Assembly (NCBI RefSeq): GCF_958450345.1
Contig: NC_088782.1
Span: 62,772,501-62,836,500 of the forward strand
Direction: 5' to 3'
DNA: 64,000 nucleotides
From: Calliphora vicina
Lineage: Eukaryota > Arthropoda > Insecta > Diptera > Calliphoridae
Position 1 is the first letter of the stretch; each line of letters opens with the position of its first letter. A program made the translations under genes and the position numbers. The notes under the pieces were generated by a model. That model did not search any database. It worked only from the letters and a program-made list of their open reading frames with translations, and was not told the origin of the DNA. Positions 56,009-64,000 of the stretch are shown here, piece by piece.

Positions 56009-56264
56009 TAAAACCAGTTTATACGAATAACAAAAAAAGTGCATAACAAAATAAACGTTAAAAGTGACTACACTCTAGATTACTTAGAGACACTTAATGG
56101 TTAATTGTCTTCTCGCTAGATTACCAGGGATGTATAAAGTAACCAATTGACTCTCTCTCTGCTCTACAAAGAGCACATACTTGTCAAATGACCAAAAATA
56201 AATAAATTGGAGTCATCCAAGTGATCAGACATTAGTGACAATTACTGTTTTTAAGGGATACATT

Positions 56265-57709
56265 CAGGGTTTCGATATTCAGCTCTAGCAACATATTTCT
56301 TACATTTGACTATGCAATAAATATGAAATTATCTCATTTCATCACAATCAGCTAATATAAATATTCATACTATTCGTTCGTATTACTATTAAAATTGCAA
56401 TGCTAGTCTGCAATTTTTAGTAGCAAACACAATCCATTGCATATCCACCAAAATATATGTTCGTGCTTTAGTAGCACACACAGTTTTTTTGTCGTGCTAA
56501 TATTGCACTCCATTCGTTTTATTTTGTTGTGCTGGCAAACTTTTCTAGCAAAAATACACACTTCTGTAGTTGTGCTATAGCACAATTGACATTTCTGCAA
56601 TGGATGCTATCATTTGCTGTTCTTGATAAGTGCGTAACAACATATCAGTAAACACATCCAATGTACAGTTGGGCAGAATCAAAATTTTTTTAAAATAAAT
56701 CTGGCATTTCTAAACGGCTGATCTGATCAGGATAAAATTTGACGCGGGCTTAGCCAAGGAGTATTCGAGTTTAAATTATTGAAATGGGCTCTACAATTGT
56801 CCCAGGGGCGGCGCTATGGGGGCTCAGAATAGGGTACCTTCGACATGCAAAATTTTTAAACACGTCCCATTTTTTTGTTTCCCATTCGATTTCAAAGAGT
56901 TTTGTATGTTTAGAAAGCGCTCGCCTATGTCTTGAAAAAATATGCTTGTGTGTGCTATTTATCTCTTATACTTTTCGAGTTATAGGCATTTCAAAATTGA
57001 AATTTTAAAATTTTGCCATACCTTGGTCCGCTTTTTTTGAGTTTTGCTAATAAATAAAGATTTTATTACATATTACATATATATTGAGTTTCTAAAACTA
57101 AAATTTTTATCAAAATTTTAATAGGATTGCAAATACATATTAGGAACAATTTGATCCACATTTATTCCGAACATTTTTTTTCTTGTTTAGATATTTTAAT
57201 TTTTGGTCTTACAAAAAAAATTCATGTCAATATCTCAGTTTGATTCAAAAATATTTACACTAATGAATAATCGTTATTTCGTATTACATACTTGACAATA
57301 AAATAACTAGCAGCATCCAAATAGCCAAAAAACAAGAAATATCAATGCAACCATAGCAGAGCAACCAAAGAAATGTAAATTGCTGCCAGAGAAAATTGCT
57401 AGCACAACAAAACAAAAACGAATGCTGACGCGCAATATTAGTTCGGCAAAAAAGTGTGTATGCTGCTATAGCACGAACATATATTTTGGTTGTTGTGCTA
57501 CAATAACGAGTTGACAACTGGTTGTATATGCTACTAGATATTGCAAACTAACATTGCAATTTGTATAGTAATATATGAATAGTAACAGCAAATTTATATT
57601 AGCAGAGTTATACAAAATTATAATAGCAACTATATATTTAGTATGCAGATTGATAAAAATGTATATTTACTGCAATTGACGGCTAATATAGTAGCAATTG
57701 TAAACCCTG
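56265..57709. mobile_element. non-autonomous hAT element, 1445 bp, TSD GATACATT
   Basis: CAGGGTTT at 56265 and AAACCCTG ending at 57709, with GATACATT duplicated at 56257-56264 and 57710-57717. Subterminal inverted pairs include aaaatatatgttcgtgct (about 56449) versus agcacgaacatatatttt (about 57471), and many TAGCA/TGCTA words. The middle (about 56640-57290) differs in character, with ccaggggcggcgctatgggg, and may be a further nested insert. No transposase frame. Confidence 0.92.
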
Positions 57710-57717
57710 GATACATT

Positions 57718-58950
57718 GACTATTTGCTTAACTGCTGGGACCATTTTATAGCTTCTATACTTTAAATTATAGAATGTGAAATAGAAAATGAAACAATCAT
57801 TTATATTTATAGTTTATATTCATTAATTAAACATTATACAATACTAAAAAATATGTTTTTAAAATAAAAATTTAATTTCCATTGTAAATCTGTATAATGT
57901 ATTTTATTTGTTTATAATTTCTCTATTGGCCAGCACGCGCTAAACGTTTTTTTTTCTATTCTTCTTTCCTTCAACTAATGTCTTTCATAGATCATCTAAA
58001 ATGTAGTACGAGAATTATAGTATTTTTTTTTTGTTCTATTCTAGTTTGCCATTTCTATAGTTTTGTGTAAATAGTGCGTCTCGCCATACTCAAAATAATA
58101 ATTTATAAATACACATTTTTTATTTTTATGTGTGTATGTTTGGTTATGATTGTTTTTTTTTTCATTTCGTAAATAAAGAAAATATGTATTTAACTCTGAC
58201 GTAATACAATCGTAATTGTTGCAAATTTTTTTAAAAAAAGCAAAATGTTAGATATTTGATTTTATCACATTTTACAAAAAATTTAGATAATTCTATGAAG
58301 AAATATGAAATGCAAAACAGAAAACAAAATAAATCATAAACATTTATTTCAGCGGTTAGGTAAATAAAGGCAGGCGAAAAGATATTAACAATTCTATTAA
58401 ATACTAAAAGGTGCAGCGTAAATTTTGTTTTATATAAAAGTTGATGGATAGATAATAAATTGTTTATTTTATTCCCAGAAATCGCTTATAAAAGTTCTCT
58501 TCCCACTATTGCAACACCCTGTTTTACATTTTAAATCAAAATCCATTTGTTATACAATCTAATATCATGGCGAAAAGAGACAAATAAACGAACAAAAAAA
58601 ATAATTCTAAAATAAAACATAAAATTAACAAATGCATTTCTAATGCAAACTGACGATTTACAAGTTTTCTGTTTTTTTTTATTGAATTTTTGTGTTTTTC
58701 TTGTTTTTGTATACAAGAATAAATGTTTTTCTTTATTTATGTTGTTGTTGTTTTTGCTGTGTATTTTCAATTCTATTTTTAAAAATGATTTTTCTTTAAA
58801 CTCTTTTTTTTCTCTTTATTTTTTTTTAAATATTTTCTTCTTGCAAATTTTTGTTGGATTTGTTTGTATTTTTCGTGTTGTTTTTGTTTGAAAAATTTTT
58901 ATATTTGAAAAATTTATTACAATATTGTTCTGATTTTGTTCTGTTGTTGT
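57718..58950. other. no recognised feature
   Basis: A/T-rich. The F/L-rich frame at 58643-58891 reflects T tracts. Confidence 0.5.
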
Positions 58951-59070
58951 TTTTATACTCTTCATCGTGGTGATAAGGTTTGTAAAAGTTGGTCATTCTG
59001 TTTTGTAATTTTCATAATATTTGTTTATAATCCTAAAGAGTTCAAAGAAAATTTTTATTCTGGATACTTT
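58951..59070 (+). mobile_element. divergent family A-like 5' fragment
   Basis: tatactcttcatcgtggtga, then gttggtcattctgttttgta, tttcataatatt and attctggatactt follow the same order as the 5' part of family A, with low similarity. Probably an old relative. It ends at a tRNA-derived block. Confidence 0.5.
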
Positions 59071-59107
59071 TTTTAAACAAACACAAACTGCAAAGCTTTC
59101 AGCTTGT

Positions 59108-59182
59108 CTGCAGATACAATAGTGTCTGGCGGGAATCGAACCCGCAACCCTCAGATTAATGCCTAGTACACTATCGTTTAGT
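59108..59182 (-). repeat. tRNA-derived sequence, copy 1
   Basis: On the minus strand, TTGCGGGTTCGATTCCCGCC forms a perfect 5-bp T stem with a standard T loop, 3' of AAACGATAGTGTACTAGGC. The space between putative acceptor and T arm is too short for complete D and anticodon arms, so it is a SINE head or pseudogene. Copy 2 is at 59829-59912. Confidence 0.6.
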
Positions 59183-59266
59183 CTATAGGGACACATAAAT
59201 CTGGAATATAAGCAACTGATGCTCATATAATTTTGTAAAATTATTTACGATTTTATATGAAACTTA

Positions 59267-59801
59267 CAGTGGTGGCCACCAATTTAAGACAAATACTTGA
59301 ATTTTTTTCATCAACTGAATTTTAAGTGCGATAGAGCCAAAATAAAAGGACCTCTAAGGGTATGAAATTTATTATTAATGTTTCTAGTTTCTGAAAAATG
59401 TTTGGAAAAATCGGTAAAATATATATGGACAAAGATATGTGGAAATACGTTGACCCACCTCAGCGAACATCCGCTGTTAATAACATGATATGAAACTAAT
59501 GGAACTAAAAATACGAAATTTGGTCCAAATATTTTATAATTATATAAATATAATGATATAAATGTGAGAAAATATGTTTATTTAAAAAAAAAATTGTTTG
59601 GTCAAGTTGTAGAAAAATTTTATGTGTTCATGGTGAATATGTATGAATTGAAACAGTCGAATAAAACACACTTGTGTGTTAAAACAGTCCTCATGCATAA
59701 ATATTTGTGGACATAATATTTATTTACAATTACAAAAAAATAATTTACAATTACATGGAATTTTGCAAACAATTTTTGTCTTAAATTCCTGGCTACCACT
59801 G
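59267..59801. mobile_element. Tc1-type MITE, 535 bp, TSD TA
   Basis: CAGTGGTGGCCACCAATTTA + agacaaa at the left and the complement of CAGTGGTAGCCAGGAATTTA + agacaaa at the right, both next to TA (59265-59266, 59802-59803). No transposase frame; the interior is A/T-rich. It separates the two tRNA-derived copies. Confidence 0.9.
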
Positions 59802-59828
59802 TATATGTGTTGAAATCTATTTCGGAAA

Positions 59829-59912
59829 TAAGAGTGTCTGGCGGGATTTGAACCCGCAATCCTCTTATTGACAGCGCAGCACACTATCGTCTAGTCTATT
59901 GGGATACCCGAT
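59829..59912 (-). repeat. tRNA-derived sequence, copy 2
   Basis: On the minus strand, ATTGCGGGTTCAAATCCCGC with CAGACACT follows ACTAGACGATAGTGTGCTG. T arm intact, acceptor ends unpaired. About 80% like copy 1 by eye. Confidence 0.6.
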
Positions 59913-60250
59913 GTCCCTTTGTCTGTGATTTCCTTTAGTCCCTAGTTGTTTTTACAGTTATGATATATTATCAGAAATTCTGACTTTGTTTTTTTTATTT
60001 TATTTTTTAATTCCACTTAACATCGAGATAACTTTGATACCAAAATATTACCATTCATAATATATTGGTGTTGTTTTATTTTCGCTTAAAAGTGCTTGTG
60101 AATTTGCAGAAAAAACAAAACAAATAAGCAACGACACGATCCATGTGGGACCAATTAGCATTGTTCCAGTTGTTCAGAACGCAGAAGCAGGTTTTCTTCG
60201 TGACTGCGTTGACCTATAAATACGACAAGCGATGAGGAATCAGATGTAAT
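59913..60250. other. no recognised feature
   Basis: Spacer with no identifiable content. Confidence 0.45.
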
Positions 60251-60490
60251 ACAGCATGTTTAAAGCTGGCGTACATGACCTCCGATCCAATGGGTCCTCT
60301 CCACATACCTCTGTATGTTCTCCTCCTACATACTGTATCAACTGTACGATGCTGTTTTTCGGATAACTCCTCCTTTGACATACACGGAAGAACATGTTCG
60401 TTGCTAGACTAATGTTCAAAGTTTCTTCATGCAGTCAATGACTATTCTTAAGGCAGTATTTTGGCTGCTTTGAATATTTCTCCCAATGTA
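60250..60490 (-). pseudogene. LINE RT C-terminal fragment
   Basis: The minus strand reads IQSSQNTALRIVIDCMKKL near 60430-60485 and EHVLPCMSKEELSEKQ further on. This is the same block as IQSCQNAALRTVTGF...VLPVKKHS in LINE-2, diverged and shifted. Confidence 0.6.
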
Positions 60491-60677
60491 ACATCTAATG
60501 CCCTTGCCGTTACCGAAATAACGCAAAATACCGTAATTACTAAAACATAACGATTTATGTTGTAACAAGTAAGAGAGCTATATTCGGCTCTCTATAACCA
60601 AATTATACTTCAAAATACAGATTTTAAATATTTTTAGGTAAACAAAATTTTTTTTTCCAAAGTTGTTTTTTTAATTA

Positions 60678-61065
60678 AAGGTAATTGAACCAGCTGACGG
60701 AATCCTTAAAACTTTTTTTAAAAATTTAAATTTTTCGATCTTTAACGATTTTTCGAAAAGTCACATATGAGAACCGGCCAACCAGACGGACGGACATGTC
60801 AATATGCACCTTTCCAAAAATCATTAAAAATCGAAAAATTTACATTTTTAAAAAAAGTTTTAAGGATTCCGTCAGCTGGTTCAATTAACTTTAATTTGAG
60901 GTATGTCTTGTCCCGGCATCTTTTCTGGTAGGGACACAACTTAAAAAATTCAGTAAAAATTCTCATATGTGACTTTTCGAAAAATCGTTAAAGATCGAAA
61001 AATTTATATTTTTAAAAAAAGTTTTAAGGATTCCACCAGCAGGTTCAATTACCTGTAATTTGCTA
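60678..61065. repeat. three-armed palindromic repeat
   Basis: A block around aattgaaccagctgacggaa + tccttaaaacttttttta appears forward at about 60686 and inverted at about 60849-60896. It appears inverted again with changes (gattccaccagcaggttcaa) at about 61029-61048. A linked tcgatctttaacgatttttcg block is paired similarly. Between the first two arms is cagacggacggacatgtc, like the family A core. Origin unclear. Confidence 0.7.
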
Positions 61066-61304
61066 AATATGTCCCAAATGTAGACATATTAGCTAAATAT
61101 GTCTCAAATACGCGAGAGATATTTGCAAATACGTAATGACGTAACGAATTACGTCGAAGCATATTTAACTCGGCGTATTTAACTTCACTCACATTATTGT
61201 CTATATTTATGTCTTAGTAATCCAGATATAGGTCAAAAATCGAGGTTGTCCTGGTTTTTTCCTTATATTCTGAAAAAAGGGAACAAAATTAAAAATATTC
61301 ACTA

Positions 61305-62626
61305 TTTCGCTGCTGACAAAACAATGGAAACTTTTAAACTTCTGCAAGAAAGAAGTGTAAAACGAAAATAATATTTAAAAGAACGATGTAAAAAGCATCC
61401 TGTTTACAGTTATTTTATTTTTAAATTCTTGTAATTTTTCACAATTTCTTTTTCTAAGTTTTTCGCATGGCTAAAGTTAAGATTTGTGAAGACTTAAAGA
61501 ATAAAATAATTAACGATTTTAAAGCTGGTTTAAAACAAAAAGGTATCTGTGACAAATATTCAATAAATAAATCAGCAGTTTCAAAAATTCTAAAGAAATT
61601 TCGTGAGACCGGTTCTGTAAAAACTCAACATTTAGGTGGAAGACCTCGTAAGACTACTCCTAGACAAGATAATTTAATAGCGAGAGAGTTCAAGAAATTC
61701 CCAAAAATAACTCCTCGAGAGGTTGTTAATAGCATAAAATTAGAAATAAGAACCCGAACAGTTAGTCGCAGGGCAAATGAGGCTGGTCTTGGTTGCTATC
61801 GTCCTGTGAAAAAACCACTCATTTTTAAAAACAACCGTTCTGCTCGTCTACAATTTGCCAGGGATCATTTAAACTGGTCGATACAGAAATGGAATACTGT
61901 CCTCTTTTCCGACGAATCCAAATACAATTTAAGAGGCAGTGATGGGAGAACATTTGTAACGCGACCAAAGGGAAAAAGATTAGATCCAAAGTACACAAAT
62001 AAGACTGTAAAGTTTGGCGGTGGTAATATTTTGGTATGGGGATGTTTTTTTAGGGAAAGGTATGGGCCCAATTCATATTATAAAAGATACCATGACAGGT
62101 ATAGGATACAGAACCATATTAAACGATGTTATGTATCCATACGCTGAGGAAAATATGCCCCTAGTTTAGAGATTCCAACACGACAACGACCCGAAACACA
62201 CCTCTAGGGTTGTAACCGAGTGGTTACAATCCAACGTGGTACGTGTTTTGAAGTGGAAGAAAATCTATGGGAAATTGTAGATCGTAAAATAAGGACCCAA
62301 AATTACACCAGGAAGGAAGATTTATCGGAGGCGGTTATAAGGGAATGGCAAAATATTTCAAAGCAGACCATTGACTCTTTAATTGGTTCAATGCATCGTC
62401 GATGTGTAGCAGTTATAAAAAATAAGGGATACCCAACAAAATATTGAGTTATTGTTAAGTTTAGACCATATTTGTTAAAATAATACCTAAGTTTCCATTG
62501 TTTTGCCAATGCCGTAATAAAGAAATCTTTTAATTTTTTTTTCTCATTTTTAGAATTTAATTAATTATGTCCTTTGTTTTTTGTTAAATTAAGTTGGAAA
62601 AGTTTCCATTGTTTTGTCAACCACTG
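61305..62626 (+). mobile_element. Tc1-like transposon, decayed
   Basis: Right end AAGTTTCCATTGTTTTGTCA + accactg before TA (62627-62628). The left end GCTGACAAAACAATGGAAAC + ttt matches it inverted from about 61312, but the outermost CAGTGGT is mutated. A subterminal copy tttccattgttttgcc is at about 62493. Carries the transposase pseudogene 61467-62447. The 3'-end relic at 43855-44195 is the same family. Confidence 0.88.
61467..62447 (+). pseudogene. Tc1-like transposase, nearly complete but frameshifted
   Basis: ATG at 61467. Residues 1-55 form the first helix-turn-helix (KQKGICDKYSINKSAVSKIL), GGRPRK lies at 57-62, and a second DNA-binding segment follows to about 110. VLFSDESKYNL contains catalytic D149, and VWGC is at 190-193. 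A frameshift near 62055 ends the first frame at 62147. The correct frame continues GMGPIHIIKDTMTGIGYRTI, meets a stop after ENMPLV, then QHDNDPKHTS (second D). A deletion near 62250 removes the PxQSPDLNPI part before ENLWEIVDRKI, so the third acidic residue may survive with wrong spacing. The C terminus is IKNKGYPTKY. Full length would be about 340 residues, as usual for Tc1. Not functional. Confidence 0.92.
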
Positions 62627-62724
62627 TATATTTATAGGGTCGGAAAATTATATTGTGGAATTTACAAACGGAAAGACAAACTTATATATTCTCTACTCAC
62701 GAAGGTGAAGGGTATAACAAGCTT

Positions 62725-63045
62725 TACTGGATGTTCTTCCTTTTTCCTTCGCTTCAAACGAATCAGTTCGGTACAGGTTCCTTGTGATGGTCTGGTCAGA
62801 TTTCAGCAGCTAATAATATATTGGGCCTTTTGGCTCCTACCAAATACAGAGAATTACCTTATCGCCTTGGATATTTGGGTTTGGTGTCGATTAGGCTCGA
62901 ATTGGCCAGGCTTCACATACGATCTCTTTCGCTTCGGGTTATTGTACTGGATCCATTTTTCATCGCAAGTAATAATTCGATGCAAAAATTAATTTCTTTT
63001 ATATCGTTTTATAACATTGGAATCAGTTTGACGGCAGACCTTTGA
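62725..63045 (-). pseudogene. mariner transposase fragment
   Basis: The minus strand reads A-S-N-Y-Y-L-R, then DEKW-like text mutated around KMDPVQ (about 62950) and N-P-K-R-K-R-S-Y-V-K-P-G-Q-F-like text in neighbouring frames, followed by TRPSQGTCTE. This equals the central HRIIT-D-KW-NPKRKRSYVK region of the 18.9-kb and 43-kb copies. Only the middle third remains. Confidence 0.75.
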
Positions 63046-63169
63046 TTGTTTGGCCAACTATATGAAGTACCAAGTTGGGTTTTGTTGAAAATATTTAAAC
63101 ATTTTAGTACGCACTTTTTTCTGGTCACTCATTTTAATCAAATTAACACAAATGAACATAATTGACATT

Positions 63170-64000
63170 AAACATAATAACTGACATACTTTTCAAAGGT
63201 AACTTGATCAAAAAAATATCAAATAACATGGCTTGGTACCGGTTACGAGACGTAAGCGTAGGGGGTTTAATGATTATGCATCGGAGATTACTTATAATAT
63301 TTCTCTTCGAGATCTTGCTTATGGAGCTTTCTTGGCAGATCGTACTGAAGTGAACTGGGGTAGTTTTTGTCGAGTGAGGAATAGGACTAAGACTATTATT
63401 CGCAATGCTAAGAGAAGCGCACATAAGCAACGTTTTGAGGGGTTGAATAATAGACAGATGTGGAATTTATTAAGGGAAAATGGATGTATTAAATGTAAAG
63501 ATGAAGTAGATAACGTGGATCCATGCGATATCAATCGGTTTTTTATTCCGAACCAGTCTTATGAATGGCCGGTAGTTTCGCTAACTCATCTAAACTTTCT
63601 TAATGAGAATTCTTTCTCTTTTCGTGGAGTTGATGAATACGAAGTTTACTCGGCGCTATGTAAGATCCGTTCAAATGCTTCGGGACACGATGGTTTACCT
63701 CTGAAATTTATCAAGATTATTTTTCATGATTTATATCAATGACTTTGTTAATATTTTTGAAGTTACTTCTTTTGAATCTTTTATATATGCTGATGATATT
63801 CAGATTTTGTTTGCATCGAATAACCGTGATGTTTTAGAGAATAATGTTAATTTTTACTTAGGGTTCATTTCTCGGTGGATGGAGTATAATGGTTTTAATA
63901 TTAACACTAATAAGTCTAAGGCAATGTGTTTTGGATGCGATGCTGAAGATTTCCATATATCTATGAATAGAGTTGGTTTACAATTTGTGGATGAAATGAA
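63170..64000 (+). pseudogene. LINE-4: non-LTR retrotransposon with RT core deleted, runs off the window
   Basis: An open frame to 63742 encodes the linker between endonuclease and RT (NYN-like region with YGAFLADRTEVNWGSFCRVR) and the RT start IRSNASGHDGLPLKFIKIIF. Immediately after, in another frame, come YINDFVNIFEV, ESFIYADDIQILF (catalytic YADD) and FISRWMEYNGFNINTNKSKA + MCFG. About 80 residues of RT (the region between the first block and the YINDF block, including the first catalytic aspartate) are missing at about 63725-63740. Resembles jockey/CR1-type RTs. The frames on both sides of the deletion are long and clean, so this copy is younger than LINE-1 and LINE-2. Confidence 0.88.

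Larger units (their letters stand above)
60566..62717 (-). mobile_element. repeat family A copy split by two insertions
   Basis: Three collinear pieces in minus orientation: the 3' end at 60566-60677 (aacaagtaagagagctatat..., hairpin damaged), the middle at 61196-61268 (gtcttagtaatccagatata...), and the 5' part at 62628-62717 (tagggtcggaaaattatatt... to cgaaggtgaagggtata). The palindromic unit at 60678-61065 and the Tc1-like element at 61305-62626 lie between them. Confidence 0.75.
47914..64000 (+). other. Mbs: Mbs intron 1 (first coding intron), extends past the window
   Basis: A consensus donor GTGAGT opens the intron. No sequence encoding the expected continuation of the second ankyrin repeat was found up to 64000, so the intron exceeds 16 kb. 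It holds most of the datable insertions of the window: solo LTR, LINE fragments, two hAT elements, a TIR element, two Tc1-type elements, a Tc1-type MITE and a family A copy. 47914-48602 itself shows nothing recognisable. Confidence 0.8.

Noticed and set aside
59108..59182. Functional tRNA gene
   Set aside because: Only the T arm is convincing; acceptor strands do not pair and the space for D and anticodon arms is too short.
61865..62509. Minus-strand frames across the Tc1 transposase
   Set aside because: Antisense shadows of the transposase pseudogene.

Overview
ORGANISM. The window is AT-rich, gene-poor eukaryotic DNA with introns, TATA-flanked Tc1/mariner elements, hAT elements and non-LTR retrotransposons. 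The only convincing host gene is the first coding exon of Mbs, the myosin-binding subunit of myosin phosphatase, closely resembling the fly protein. Together with the repeat types this suggests a dipteran, probably a calyptrate fly (blow fly or house fly type). That assignment is inference; no species can be fixed from the sequence alone.

LAYOUT. 1-10 kb: nested hAT and MITE insertions, two of them packed with an ACCGGTTAACCGG-type motif, and a mariner relic. 10-20 kb: two badly decayed non-LTR retrotransposons (LINEs) on the minus strand, one interrupted by a compound palindrome, plus another mariner relic. 20-33 kb: a 137-bp triple tandem repeat and three arrays built on one 35-bp unit (22.4-23.3, 25.4-26.8 and 31.5-32.2 kb), with small MITEs between them. 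33-42 kb: mostly unassigned A/T-rich DNA with MITEs and one possible core promoter near 40.36 kb. 43-44 kb: mariner and Tc1 relics. 46.7-47.9 kb: probable 5' region and first coding exon of Mbs. 47.9-64 kb: the first coding intron of Mbs, longer than 16 kb. It holds a solo LTR, LINE fragments, two large hAT elements, a fold-back Tc1 element, another Tc1-like element and a deleted LINE at the right edge.

REPEAT FAMILY A. A roughly 650-750 bp element recurs at least ten times. It has a 5' hairpin (TATACCCTTC...GAAGGGTATA), a conserved core with CCGTCTGTCTGT and a 3' hairpin (TTCGGC-ACA-GCCGAA). I infer a DINE/mini-me-like, Helentron-related non-autonomous element, which is unproven. It often hosts other insertions, so the nesting gives relative ages.

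OVERALL. No operon, CRISPR, bacterial or viral system is present, and I found no new protein-coding system. The most unusual items are structural: a 1.65-kb fold-back Tc1 element with arms of about 700 bp, a 35-bp minisatellite dispersed at three sites with 140-bp higher-order periodicity, a 390-bp compound palindrome occupying the missing catalytic part of a LINE, and several small insertions with exact target-site duplications. All transposase and reverse-transcriptase reading frames seen are broken. Coordinates of decayed elements are approximate to about 10-30 bases unless a target-site duplication is given.
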